Below, one piece after another: positions 51,826-60,558 of a stretch of DNA of 64,000 nt. Position 1 is the stretch's first letter; each line of letters opens with the position of its first letter. Under the pieces are notes generated by a model. That model was not told the origin of the DNA and ran no database searches. It worked only from the letters and a program-made list of their open reading frames with translations. A program made the translations under genes and the position numbers. This DNA comes from JAGLOK01 sp963675575 (GTDB taxonomy: Bacteria > Bacillota > Clostridia > Christensenellales > UMGS416): assembly GCA_963675575.1 (NCBI GenBank), contig OY776378.1, forward strand, positions 1,302,001 through 1,366,000. The letters run 5' to 3'.

Positions 51826-53103
51826 ATGCCGGAAAAATGTTACTTTCATGTTGATGTTAATTCCGCTTTTTTGTCGTGGGAGGCTGTATGGCGTCTTCAG
51901 CATGGCGATACTGTTGATTTGAGGGATATACCGTCTGTTGTTGGAGGCAGCATCGCGGATAGGCGTGGTATAGTGCTGGCAAAATCCATATTGGCGAAAA
52001 AGCTGTATAAAGCACAGACGGGAGAGCCTATTTTCGCTCTTTTAAAGCGTGCGCCAAATATAACCATTGTTCCGCCTTCGTATGGTGTATATTCGATAGC
52101 TTCCTCTGCGCTTATGGCTCATCTGAAAAACTTTTCACCTGTGGTTGAGCGCTTTTCAATTGACGAAGCTTTCGTTGACTACACCGGGCTTCAAAGGCTG
52201 TACGGCGACCCGGTTAAAGCCGCGCAAGCATTATCGAAGTCAATAAAAAACGAACTTGGATTTACCGTAAACATTGGGATTTCAAACAATAAACTGCTTG
52301 CGAAGATGGCGGGAGAGCTTGAAAAGCCGGACAAAGTACACACAATGTGGCCTGAAGAAATAGAAAAAAAGCTTTGGCCCCTTCCTATAGGCGAAATGTA
52401 CATGGTGGGAAGGCAGACGGAGAAGAAACTCAGAGCGAGGGGAATAAATACAGTCGGAGATCTTGCGAAATACGATATAGGAATGCTTCAATCCATATTT
52501 AAGTCTTATGGTATTATGCTGCACAACTTCGCGAACGGAATATATCAGCAAACCGAAAAAGCAGGAGCTTCTGATTTCCATGGAATGCTGCCAAATGGCA
52601 AAGAACAGGAGGCAAAAGGCATTGGCAATTCATCAACCATAGCTTTTGATGTTGAAGATTTGTCCTGCGCGCACAGTGTGCTTTTGTCATTGAGTGAAAC
52701 TGTGGGCTCAAGGCTTAGGGAAAACGGATACAGGGCAAAAACTATTCATGTGAGCTTTTGCACTTCTGAATTTAAGCGCCAAGGCAGACAGAAAACCTAT
52801 CAGAGCGACTGCGCGTCAACCAGCGAGATATATAATCGCGCGGTTGAGATATTTGACGGGCTTTGGAATGGTGAGCCCTTGCGGCAGCTGGGGGTGTCAA
52901 CAAGCAGCCTTTCTTCATATAGCAATGTTCAGGTTTCCATGTTCGATTTGGGATGGAAAAGAGAAGCGGCCGACAGCGCCATTGATAAAATAAGGCTAAG
53001 ATATGGTGATAATGCGGCGTGTCGAGCGGTCTTTTTGGGATCGGACATAAAGCCTATGATAGGCGGCACTTCGAATCTGCGCCGTTTTCCGTATCAGACA
53101 TAA
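51826..53103 (+). CDS. dinB: Y-family DNA polymerase (DinB/UmuC-like)
   Basis: Translesion DNA polymerase, 425 residues. The first catalytic Asp lies in YFHVDVNSAFLSWEAV and the second acidic pair in FSIDEAFVDYTG. The thumb region has GISNNKLLAKMAGELEKP, followed by the helix-hairpin-helix MYMVGRQTEKKLRARGINTVGDLA and the little-finger domain. A beta-clamp-binding peptide may lie in VQVSMFDLG (QxSMF-like). The SOS-type promoter upstream agrees with damage induction. It is closer to clostridial UmuC-like Pol Y proteins than to the short E. coli DinB. Confidence 0.92.
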   Translation: MPEKCYFHVDVNSAFLSWEAVWRLQHGDTVDLRDIPSVVGGSIADRRGIVLAKSILAKKLYKAQTGEPIFALLKRAPNITIVPPSYGVYSIASSALMAHLKNFSPVVERFSIDEAFVDYTGLQRLYGDPVKAAQALSKSIKNELGFTVNIGISNNKLLAKMAGELEKPDKVHTMWPEEIEKKLWPLPIGEMYMVGRQTEKKLRARGINTVGDLAKYDIGMLQSIFKSYGIMLHNFANGIYQQTEKAGASDFHGMLPNGKEQEAKGIGNSSTIAFDVEDLSCAHSVLLSLSETVGSRLRENGYRAKTIHVSFCTSEFKRQGRQKTYQSDCASTSEIYNRAVEIFDGLWNGEPLRQLGVSTSSLSSYSNVQVSMFDLGWKREAADSAIDKIRLRYGDNAACRAVFLGSDIKPMIGGTSNLRRFPYQT

Positions 53104-53106
53104 AAC

Positions 53107-53382
53107 ATGGAGAAGAATGTGAAAACTATGATGAAAGCAGTTGATATGCTGGCTTGGTTTGACACTGAAGGAAGTCCGCATCCGATAAGATTCCGCATTA
53201 TAAATTTTGAATGCGAGAACATAATCATAAAGATTGATCAAATATCTCATACTGAAATGGAAAACCATGCAGGAAACAGTATGATTAGATTTGATTGCCG
53301 CGCGACAGTTGATGAAACACACCGGAATGTGCGGCTGAAGTATGAAATTAATTCATGCAAGTGGTATCTATCAGAGATTTAA
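53107..53382 (+). CDS. Small protein cotranscribed with the Y-family polymerase
   Basis: I do not recognise a named family. 91 residues, soluble and mixed charge: MMKAVDMLAWFDTEGSPHP at the N-terminus and a beta-rich middle (IRFRIINFECENIIIKIDQI). The ATG begins 4 bases after the polymerase stop, so the two are almost certainly cotranscribed and SOS-controlled. The sequence contains two lone Cys and several His but no clear metal motif. A role as accessory factor of the polymerase is suggested only by position. Confidence 0.7.
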   Translation: MEKNVKTMMKAVDMLAWFDTEGSPHPIRFRIINFECENIIIKIDQISHTEMENHAGNSMIRFDCRATVDETHRNVRLKYEINSCKWYLSEI

Positions 53383-53469
53383 AAGTTGCTCAAAAACCAA
53401 ATTTTATGTACAATTATTTTATTGTAAATAAATCAATAATTACAAAGAACAAATTAAAGAGAATACAAT

Positions 53470-53922
53470 ATGGATAAATTGGAAAGCACACTTGCTAAAA
53501 TCGCAAAGCTTCTTAATGATGAAAAAATAATGTGGAATGTAGGCGGCTCTGTGTTGCTTTCTCATTTCGATTTGCATGAAAGCCCTCACGATATAGATAT
53601 TATCGTGTCAAAAGCGGATTCTAATAAAGTTGAATATATATTATCAGGGCTTGGCGAAATGCGGGATGTGGAAAAAAGCGATGTATTCCAATCCGACTAT
53701 TACAGAAAATTTATTATAAACGGAACTGAAGTTGATTTGATTGCGGGATTTAAAATAAAACACGCTGAAGGTGTATATGAATATAAGCCCGAGTTTTGGG
53801 GTGAGAAGGACAATGATGGCGTAATATATGCGCAGCTTGAGGATTGGTATGTTATATATCAGCTTATGCCGAATGGTGCGAAAAAAGCGAAAAAGATTGA
53901 AGAGTATTTAAGGAAGCACTGA
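53470..53922 (+). CDS. Nucleotidyltransferase-fold protein, 3' end replaced by an IS5 element
   Basis: 150 residues as read. The N-terminal half has the minimal nucleotidyltransferase pattern: WNVGGSVLLSHFDLHESPHDIDIIV, with GGS followed by DID, and a later acidic GTEVDLIAGFKI that could supply the third Asp. It resembles small AbiEii/MNT-like or DUF proteins; substrate unknown. The last codons (RKH stop) come from the insertion sequence. Removing the element and one TTAA copy restores the frame to LKENGKIDKKRMGTLL and a stop at 55161-55163, for about 162 residues in all. The loss is limited to the C-terminal tail, so function may survive. Confidence 0.72.
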   Translation: MDKLESTLAKIAKLLNDEKIMWNVGGSVLLSHFDLHESPHDIDIIVSKADSNKVEYILSGLGEMRDVEKSDVFQSDYYRKFIINGTEVDLIAGFKIKHAEGVYEYKPEFWGEKDNDGVIYAQLEDWYVIYQLMPNGAKKAKKIEEYLRKH

Positions 53923-55112
53923 TTAAATCAAATAATACAAATCTCAAAAATGGTATAATAGAAGAAAACAAATGGAGCAAATTATGAAGCAACAAACAAT
54001 CAGTGATTTAGAATATAGCGCAAGAAAAAGAAGAACTAAAAGAGAAGATTTTTTAGATATAATGGAGGGAGTTATTCCGTGGGAAGAATGGATATCATAT
54101 ATAAAGCCCTACTACTATAAAGGTAAAAGAGGTAGACCGCCCAAAGGTATCAAGAAGATGCTAAAAATGTATCTATTACAGAATTGGTTCAGCCTATCTG
54201 ATGAAGGAGTCGAGGAAGCAATATATGATAGCTATGCAATGCGTAAATTTATGGGAATTGATTTTTTTGAAGAACAAGTACCCGACGCAACAACTTTACT
54301 TAAATTCAGACGAATAATAGAACAAAACAATGTAGGTGAAGTGCTATTTAATGCAATAAGCACAGGACTAGAGAAAAGTGGTCATATCATGCGAGGAGGG
54401 ACTATAGTAGATGCAACAATAGTCGATGCACCTAGTTCCACAAAAAACCAAGAAAAAGCTAGAGATCCAGAGATGAAATCTGTTAAAAAAGGTAGTGACT
54501 GGCACTTTGGAATGAAAATACATATTGGTGTAGATGCAGGTAGTGGCTATGTTCACTCGATTGAGGCAACACCTGCAAACCAACACGATATCACAGTAGC
54601 ATCTAAACTAATCCGTGATGACGACAAAGTAGTATATGGCGATTCTGGATATATTGGTATTCAAAAACGCGAAGAAATCTTACAAGACGAAGATAAATCG
54701 CATATTGATTACAGGATTAATCGTAGACCTAAAAATAGTGTAAAGAAGCAAAAAGGCGTAGGTAAGCAATGGGAGCGACACATAGAGCACCAAAAGTCAG
54801 CAGTACGTTGTAAAGTAGAGCATCCATTCCAGATTGTAAAAAGATACTTCGGATATAACAAGATAGTGTATCGTGGCATACAAAAAAATCTCAATAGGTT
54901 TTATATCTTATTCGGTTGTGCTAATTTGCTACTATGTGTACGTGCAGATAGAGATCCTGGACTAGTCACAGGATAACCATGCCCTTTTGTGGGAAAACAG
55001 GGCACTATCACCTAATAGTCTATCAGTAATGGGGTGATATTGGGCTATATATGGAACAATATGGCATATACTAAAGTTGATGATTAAATATATGGCTTTA
55101 ATCAGTCCTTCC
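53912..55112 (+). mobile_element. IS5-family insertion sequence, intact, with TTAA target duplication
   Basis: 1,201 bp. The left end GGAAGCACTGATTAAA (53912-53927) and the right end, read on the other strand as GGAAGGACTGATTAAA (55112-55097), differ at one position. TTAA lies directly outside both ends (53908-53911 and 55113-55116), a 4-bp duplication as expected for IS5. One transposase gene, with TATAAT shortly upstream. A hairpin TGCCCT/AGGGCA follows the transposase. Confidence 0.93.
53984..54976 (+). CDS. IS5-family transposase
   Basis: DDE transposase of the IS5 family proper, 330 residues. It parallels E. coli IS5 in GGTIVDATIVDAPSSTKNQ (first Asp), KKGSDWHFGMKIHIGVDA, VYGDSGYIG (second Asp) and RCKVEHPFQIVKRYFGY (Glu in the YREK-type region). 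The ATG at 53984 has GGAG 6 bases upstream and matches the family's N-terminus better than the ATG at 53972. The frame is intact from end to end, so the element may be active. Confidence 0.96.
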   Translation: MKQQTISDLEYSARKRRTKREDFLDIMEGVIPWEEWISYIKPYYYKGKRGRPPKGIKKMLKMYLLQNWFSLSDEGVEEAIYDSYAMRKFMGIDFFEEQVPDATTLLKFRRIIEQNNVGEVLFNAISTGLEKSGHIMRGGTIVDATIVDAPSSTKNQEKARDPEMKSVKKGSDWHFGMKIHIGVDAGSGYVHSIEATPANQHDITVASKLIRDDDKVVYGDSGYIGIQKREEILQDEDKSHIDYRINRRPKNSVKKQKGVGKQWERHIEHQKSAVRCKVEHPFQIVKRYFGYNKIVYRGIQKNLNRFYILFGCANLLLCVRADRDPGLVTG

Positions 55113-55116
55113 TTAA

Positions 55117-55163
55117 AAGAAAATGGCAAGATAGACAAGAAGAGGATGGGAACGTTGCTTTAA
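55117..55163 (+). pseudogene. Displaced 3' end of the nucleotidyltransferase-like gene
   Basis: Forty-seven bases after the right target duplication continue the reading frame interrupted at 53911 and end in TAA at 55161-55163. They encode about 14 residues (KENGKIDKKRMGTLL) that no longer have a start codon. The match of frame and stop supports insertion into an intact gene. The remaining 55164-55247 shows nothing recognisable. Confidence 0.7.
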
Positions 55164-55247
55164 GGCAGGCTGCCAAGCGATATACTAATTATCATATAGT
55201 GTTTTTTAAATCAATTTAAATAGAAAACTTTCATCATTGTAAAATTA

Positions 55248-55256
55248 TGCTATACT
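55248..55256 (+). promoter_or_regulatory. Extended -10 promoter of the first paralogous membrane gene
   Basis: TGCTATACT is an extended -10 (TGN plus TATACT), about 30 bases upstream of the ATG at 55289, with TTTCAT as a poor -35 candidate. Confidence 0.45.
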
Positions 55257-55288
55257 GATTTATAAATATTTAATTAGAGGGTAAGTGG

Positions 55289-56488
55289 ATGAGAAAATAT
55301 AACCAAACCAAGCAGGCGATTATTTCAATATTTTTTATTACTTTAATATTAATGGTTACGGGGTCAACTTTCCCTTCTCCAGCTGTCGGACTTAATAGAT
55401 GGTCAATGTGCCACTGGGGGATAACGTATGAAACAGGCTTTATATATAGAGGGCTGATTGGTACTATTTGCACTTCAATTCTTGGTATGATGACAGTCAA
55501 AAAGATTTATTTTATTTCTTTGTTTTTGCTTATTATATTATATTTCTTATTTTCATTTGTTTTCATAAAAATTTACAGAAAAAATGCTAGCGTTTATTCT
55601 TTTCTTTTAATTCTATTTGTCGCATGCCTGCCCAGCAATATTCGCTGGTGGTCGATAGACGAGATGTTTGCTAGACTTGACATGTTTATTGCTATAATAG
55701 CTTTTATAAGCTGCATTTTAATAGTGAGGATAAAAAGAAAGGGCATCTTACTGGCCGTCTTACTGGCACTGTCTTTAATTGCGTTGCTTATACACGAAGG
55801 GTTTGGACTTCTTTTTGCTTCGGGGCTTTTCGCATTGCTTTTGTATAGATTTAATAAAGATGAGGATAAACTTGTTTTAACTCCGCTTTTTGTTTACTAC
55901 TTACCGTTAATGGTAGCCTTTCTTATTGTAATCCTAATCGGCGGAAGGGATGTTTCAGTTGAATCATTGAGCCTGATTTTCGAAAAAAATGTTTCAGCTG
56001 ATTTTTCTGATGCAATGCCTGTTGTCGTAAGACAGGTAATAGCGGATAGCTTTTCACGCAAAATGGAGGAAGTAAAAAACATTCAAACTGTAAGAACGAC
56101 ACTAAGCATGATTTTAACTTATGTCGTAATGCTTCCGCCATTGGCCTTGTTTGCGGGGATTTTTGCGAGAATGATTAAAGTGGTGGTGGAAAAGAAGAAA
56201 AAGATACTAATAATTATTGTAATTGGTTCATGCTTTGCTCCTATTTTTGCTTCGTTTATAGCCTATGACCAGTTTAGATGGATAGGATATTTCTTCATTT
56301 GTCTGTCAATGACAGTGATTTCATTATTTTTTATGGAAGATAATTTTAGCGATGCAATAATAGAATTTGTTAAAAAGAACAAATTCTATTTTATTGCCGT
56401 AATTATATTTTGTGTACTTATGGGTGTCTTACATGATATGTATGGAATAGGGTATGTTGAAACATTGGTTTCAAGGCTGTATTATTAG
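55289..56488 (+). CDS. Polytopic membrane protein, unknown (paralogue A)
   Basis: 399 residues with about 9-10 membrane helices. I do not recognise the family. It shares an ordered set of motifs with the protein at 57929-59188: RWSMCHWGITYETGFIYRGLIGT at about 37-59, PSNIRWW, an Arg-Leu-Asp (RLDMF) after the third helix, LIHEGF, YYLPL, GGRDVS and DQFRWIGYF. The polar residues Arg, Asp, His and Glu at membrane borders suggest an enzyme or transporter, possibly a GT-C-like glycosyltransferase, but this is a guess. AGAGGG precedes the ATG. Together with its paralogue it flanks rph-rdgB. Confidence 0.7.
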   Translation: MRKYNQTKQAIISIFFITLILMVTGSTFPSPAVGLNRWSMCHWGITYETGFIYRGLIGTICTSILGMMTVKKIYFISLFLLIILYFLFSFVFIKIYRKNASVYSFLLILFVACLPSNIRWWSIDEMFARLDMFIAIIAFISCILIVRIKRKGILLAVLLALSLIALLIHEGFGLLFASGLFALLLYRFNKDEDKLVLTPLFVYYLPLMVAFLIVILIGGRDVSVESLSLIFEKNVSADFSDAMPVVVRQVIADSFSRKMEEVKNIQTVRTTLSMILTYVVMLPPLALFAGIFARMIKVVVEKKKKILIIIVIGSCFAPIFASFIAYDQFRWIGYFFICLSMTVISLFFMEDNFSDAIIEFVKKNKFYFIAVIIFCVLMGVLHDMYGIGYVETLVSRLYY

Positions 56489-56580
56489 AAAAGAATGATT
56501 ATATTAAAACCGTTTCTTTTAATAGATGCTTAATTTACAATTATATTATATTCTTAGATAATAATAAAAAGGAGATAAAA

Positions 56581-57297
56581 ATGCCAAGATTTGACGGAAG
56601 AAAAAACGATGAGTTAAGAAGCATAGAGATAATTCCTGACTATATCCCTAATGCTCATGGGTCTTGTTTGATAAAATGGGGAAACACACATGTGATATGT
56701 ACAGCGATGCTGGAAGTCGGTGTGCCGCCTTTTAAAAAAGACAGCGGGGAAGGCTGGCTGAGCTCAGAATATGCGATGCTTCCCGCTTCAACAAATACCA
56801 GAAAAAGACGGGAAACAATAAAGCCGGACGGTCGTTCAACTGAGATTAAAAGACTTATAGGTCGCTCGGTGCGGGCGGTTTGCGACTATAGCGCACTTGA
56901 TGGATATACTGTATGGTTGGATTGCGATGTTATAAACGCTGACGGTGGAACACGGACTGCGGCTATAACCGGAAGCTATGTAGCCTTTATGCTGGCTGCG
57001 AAAAAGTGGATTGCAGACGGAACACTCAAGAAAACCCCCGTGGTTGGCCAATTGGCTGCGGTTTCAGTGGGAATAGTTAATGACGAGGTCGTCGTAGATC
57101 TGCCCTATGTGGAAGATTCGAACGCGGAAGTTGACATGAATGTTGTTATGAATGCTAAGGGTGAATATCTTGAAATACAGGGCACAGGAGAAAAACGGGC
57201 CTATTCACAAGATGAGCTTTCTTTGATGCTGAATTTCGCAAAAGACGCTATTAAACAGATAATGAGCATCCAAGCCAGTGCTTTGTTCGGGCAATAA
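56581..57297 (+). CDS. rph: Ribonuclease PH
   Basis: Phosphorolytic 3'-5' exoribonuclease that trims tRNA 3' ends; 238 residues. Signatures are KWGNTHVICTAMLE, GWLSSEYAMLPASTNTR, GRSTEIKRLIGRSVRAV, IQVDCDVI-like WLDCDVINADGGTRTAAITG and the C-terminal EIQGTGEKRAYSQDEL. AAGGAG precedes the ATG. Its stop is 1 base before the rdgB start, the usual rph-rdgB pair. Confidence 0.97.
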   Translation: MPRFDGRKNDELRSIEIIPDYIPNAHGSCLIKWGNTHVICTAMLEVGVPPFKKDSGEGWLSSEYAMLPASTNTRKRRETIKPDGRSTEIKRLIGRSVRAVCDYSALDGYTVWLDCDVINADGGTRTAAITGSYVAFMLAAKKWIADGTLKKTPVVGQLAAVSVGIVNDEVVVDLPYVEDSNAEVDMNVVMNAKGEYLEIQGTGEKRAYSQDELSLMLNFAKDAIKQIMSIQASALFGQ

Positions 57298-57298
57298 A

Positions 57299-57886
57299 AT
57301 GAATCTTATAATAGCATCAAACAACAAGCATAAAATTGCCGAGATAAAAGATATTTTGTCTGAAGAATTTGACGAGATACTTTCTATGGGAGAGGTGGGC
57401 ATCTTTGAGGATATTGATGAGACAGGTGCGACTTTTAAAGAAAATGCTCTGCTTAAGGCGAAATACGTTTCAAACAAACTGCGATGCGCTGTATTGGCTG
57501 ACGACTCAGGACTAGAAGTGGATGCGCTTGGCGGAGCTCCCGGTGTATATTCTGCGAGATATTGCGGACACCACGGTGACGATGAAGCCAACAATGACAA
57601 GCTGCTTGAAGAAATGAAGGGCATAGAAAACAGGCAGGCGAGATTCACGTGCGCCATAGCACTTGTACGCCCTGGGGAAAAAGAGCTTGTGGCTGAAGGA
57701 TATTGCCCGGGTGAAATTATTTATGAAAGGCGTGGGAGTGGCGGATTCGGTTACGACCCTTTGTTTTATATGGATTATTTGGGTAAAACAATGGCGGAGC
57801 TTGACAGTGAGGCTAAAAACAAAATAAGCCATAGATACAAAGCTCTTATGGAAATGAAAAAACTGATTGATTTTGAAAGGCTGTAA
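57299..57886 (+). CDS. rdgB: XTP/dITP diphosphatase
   Basis: House-cleaning pyrophosphatase (Ham1/RdgB) that removes non-canonical purine triphosphates; 195 residues. The N-terminal nucleotide motif is IIASNNKHKIAEI. ADDSGLEVDALGGAPGVYSARY is the central signature, and GSGGFGYDPLFY and NKISHRYKAL complete the family set. The ATG at 57299 (MNLIIASNN) is chosen over an in-frame upstream codon inside rph; no clear ribosome site is seen, consistent with translational coupling to rph. Confidence 0.97.
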   Translation: MNLIIASNNKHKIAEIKDILSEEFDEILSMGEVGIFEDIDETGATFKENALLKAKYVSNKLRCAVLADDSGLEVDALGGAPGVYSARYCGHHGDDEANNDKLLEEMKGIENRQARFTCAIALVRPGEKELVAEGYCPGEIIYERRGSGGFGYDPLFYMDYLGKTMAELDSEAKNKISHRYKALMEMKKLIDFERL

Positions 57887-57928
57887 ACTTAATAAACTTT
57901 TAAATGAGTGGCAGGTAATTGAGGATAT

Positions 57929-59188
57929 ATGAAGAGAAAAGAAGAGAACATAGATTGCGGGAATGATTTAAACAAAGAAAACAAACAAACAAGGCCTTTT
58001 TTAGCTATTGTTATTTTAACAGTGTTTATCATGTGTACCAACGGTCTTTTCCCTTTGCCAAAAAGCGGATACATAGATGTATGGAGCATGTGCAATTGGG
58101 GATTGACTTATGATGCCGGTTTTATAGTAAGGGGTTTTATCGGAACAGTACTTACGGTATTTGGGGGAATAATTACATACAAGCAAATATACATTATAAG
58201 CCTTATGCTTTTCATAATTTTAATGGCTCAATTTACACTTATAAATATCAATATTTATAAAAAGTCAAAAAAAATCGGTGCGGTTATTCTTATTTTCTTT
58301 CTTATGGCACAGCCTAGCAATGCTAGATGGCTTATGAGCGGATTGATGTTATGCCGATTGGACAATTTTGTTTTCATACTGGCATTTATTTGTTTTTTTG
58401 TTGTATATAAGTTTGATGACGTTCCTATGTACTCTATTCTTTTACCATTATCAATACTGGCAATTTTTATACATGAAGTTTTTGCTGTTGCTTTTTCATC
58501 TTTGCTTTTTGCCTTAATTATGATTAAGACAAATCTACGCATAGGAAAACTAAGCCTTAAACCGTTATTATTATACTATCTGCCTGTTCTTGCGGTATTT
58601 GCTCTCGTTATCATCTTTGGAGGAACAGATTTGCCGCGTGAGAAATTCACGCAAATAATGCAGCAAAATTTATCGGCGGATTTGAGGGAGGGGATGATTT
58701 CTGTGGCTCGTGATGTTGTAGTGGATGATATGGCGACAAAAATTGAGCGCGTTGCATATTTATTTACTGAAGATACAAGAAACCTTATGATCTTAACGTA
58801 TGTTGTTATTTCTCCCACGCTTATTTTGTTTGCGGGAATGTTTAAAGCGCTTTACAAAGCGTCTAAGGAAAAATTTGAGAAAGTATCCATCATACTAATA
58901 ATCGGCGCTTGTTTCGCGCCTCTTACTTCTTCTTTTTTCGGTGTTGATCATTTCAGATGGATAGGATACTTCATTCTTTGTCTTTCGTCGGCAATCGTTT
59001 TTCTGTTTTTTTTCAATCAAGGATATAGAGAAATAATCTTAAAATATATAAAAAGAAATGCATTTTATTTTATTATAGCTTCAGTTATAGCAATGACATT
59101 TGGAACATTCCGTGTGATGCAAACAATGCCATTGCTGGAAGGGATATACTATAACAGGATTTTGGTATTGCCTAGTTTTTTTAAATAA
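57929..59188 (+). CDS. Polytopic membrane protein, unknown (paralogue B)
   Basis: 419 residues, about 10 membrane helices, with a 22-residue polar N-terminus. It matches paralogue A throughout: VWSMCNWGLTYDAGFIVRGF at about 51-70, QPSNARW, CRLDNF, FIHEVF, YYLPVL, FGGTDLP, VARDVVVDD and DHFRWIGYF near the C-terminus. The family is not one I can name. Conserved Arg-Asp and His-Glu pairs near helix ends point to a catalytic or transport site shared by the two. GAGGA precedes the ATG. It follows rdgB after 42 bases and may be cotranscribed with it. Confidence 0.7.
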   Translation: MKRKEENIDCGNDLNKENKQTRPFLAIVILTVFIMCTNGLFPLPKSGYIDVWSMCNWGLTYDAGFIVRGFIGTVLTVFGGIITYKQIYIISLMLFIILMAQFTLININIYKKSKKIGAVILIFFLMAQPSNARWLMSGLMLCRLDNFVFILAFICFFVVYKFDDVPMYSILLPLSILAIFIHEVFAVAFSSLLFALIMIKTNLRIGKLSLKPLLLYYLPVLAVFALVIIFGGTDLPREKFTQIMQQNLSADLREGMISVARDVVVDDMATKIERVAYLFTEDTRNLMILTYVVISPTLILFAGMFKALYKASKEKFEKVSIILIIGACFAPLTSSFFGVDHFRWIGYFILCLSSAIVFLFFFNQGYREIILKYIKRNAFYFIIASVIAMTFGTFRVMQTMPLLEGIYYNRILVLPSFFK

Positions 59189-59239
59189 TTTTTAAACTAT
59201 TTTGCTATAGTTTATTTATAAATGTATTGCATTGAATTA

Positions 59240-59267
59240 TTGACTAAAAAAGCTGATAGTGTATAAT
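59240..59267 (+). promoter_or_regulatory. Promoter of tyrS
   Basis: TTGACT (59240-59245), a 16-base spacer and TATAAT (59262-59267), about 30 bases upstream of the tyrS start. The leader is too short to hold a T-box. Confidence 0.75.
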
Positions 59268-59298
59268 AAATTGAAATTAAAGGTTTAGGAGATTTGAA

Positions 59299-60519
59299 AT
59301 GGCAAACGTAATGGACACGCTTAGAGAACGAGGATTCCTTCAACAGATTACGTATGAGGATGATTTGTATGAATTGCTTGGAAAAGAGAGCGTTCCTTTT
59401 TATATAGGATTTGACCCAACAGCCGATAGCCTGCACGTAGGCCATTTTATGGCTATTATGGTGATGGCGCATATGCAAAAAGCAGGTCATAAGCCCATTG
59501 CTGTGATGGGCGGGGGAACGGCCATGGTGGGGGATCCTTCCGGGAAAACGGATATGAGAAAAATGCTTACCGTTGAAGAAATTCAAAGCAATGTTGACAG
59601 CATAAAAGAGCAGTTCTCAAGATTTATCGATTTTTCGGATGACAAAGCATTAATGGTTAACAATGCCGATTGGCTAATGAACCTAAATTATGTTCAAGTT
59701 TTACGCGAAGTGGGAGCAAACTTTTCGGTAAACAGAATGCTGACCGCTGATTGCTACAAACAGCGCATGGAAAAAGGTCTGTCTTTTCTGGAATTCAACT
59801 ATATGATTATGCAGGCATATGATTTCTGGCATCTTAATAAGGAATATAATTGCGCCCTTCAAATGGGTGGTGACGATCAGTGGAGCAATATATTGGCGGG
59901 AGCGGATCTTATCCGCCGCAAAGAGCAAAAGCCAGCATATGCATGTACTTTCTCGCTGCTTCTGACCGCTCAGGGAAAAAAGATGGGCAAGACTGAGTCG
60001 GGAGCGCTTTGGCTATCAGCTGAACGTACAAGCCCATACGAATTTTATCAATACTGGCGCAATGTGGATGACGGCGATGTTGAAAACTGCCTTGCCAGGC
60101 TTACATTTTTGCCAATGGATGAGGTTCGCAGACTTGGCTCGCTAAAAGACGCCGAAATAAATGAAGCTAAGAAAATATTAGCTTTTGAGATTACCAAGCT
60201 GGTTCATGGTGAAGAGGAAGCACAAAAGGCACAGGAGGCCACAAACGCTCTTTTTGGAGGCGGTGGCAACATGGAGGAAACTCCGACCACTGAGTTTGCA
60301 GCTTCTGAGTTTGAAGAAAATTCTCGGCTTGTTTCTCTTATGACTGCTTGCGGGTTGACAAAATCAAATGGGGAAGGCCGAAGGCTGATACAGCAGGGCG
60401 GCATTCGTATTGATGATGAAAAGATAGAAGATATGGATTATATTGTGCCAATGCCCGAAAGCGGAGAACTTATGATTCGAAAAGGAAAGAAAATTTTTCA
60501 TCGAGTAGTTATAAAATAA
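59299..60519 (+). CDS. tyrS: Tyrosyl-tRNA synthetase
   Basis: Class I aminoacyl-tRNA synthetase charging tRNA-Tyr; 406 residues. The HIGH motif appears as SLHVGHF (about residues 44-50) and the KMSKS loop as KKMGKTESG. FLEFNYMIMQAYDFWHL and MGGDDQWSNI bind tyrosine and ATP. A C-terminal S4 RNA-binding domain follows (GEGRRLIQQGGIRIDDEKI). The KMGKT form and length place it with the TyrZ/TyrRS-2-like branch; this needs a tree to confirm. AGGAG precedes the ATG. Confidence 0.95.
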   Translation: MANVMDTLRERGFLQQITYEDDLYELLGKESVPFYIGFDPTADSLHVGHFMAIMVMAHMQKAGHKPIAVMGGGTAMVGDPSGKTDMRKMLTVEEIQSNVDSIKEQFSRFIDFSDDKALMVNNADWLMNLNYVQVLREVGANFSVNRMLTADCYKQRMEKGLSFLEFNYMIMQAYDFWHLNKEYNCALQMGGDDQWSNILAGADLIRRKEQKPAYACTFSLLLTAQGKKMGKTESGALWLSAERTSPYEFYQYWRNVDDGDVENCLARLTFLPMDEVRRLGSLKDAEINEAKKILAFEITKLVHGEEEAQKAQEATNALFGGGGNMEETPTTEFAASEFEENSRLVSLMTACGLTKSNGEGRRLIQQGGIRIDDEKIEDMDYIVPMPESGELMIRKGKKIFHRVVIK

Positions 60520-60523
60520 AACC

Positions 60524-60552
60524 AAAGCCCGCTTGCCGGGCTTTATTCTTTT
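60524..60552 (+). terminator. Terminator-like hairpin after tyrS
   Basis: AAAGCCCG (60524-60531) and CGGGCTTT (60537-60544) pair around CTTGC, followed by ATTCTTTT. The T-run is imperfect, and yigZ begins 7 bases later with no separate promoter seen. Confidence 0.65.
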
Positions 60553-60558
60553 GAAATT

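Noticed and set aside
59189..59298. T-box leader for tyrS
   Set aside because: The promoter is only about 30 bases from the start codon and no T-box motif is present in the gap.
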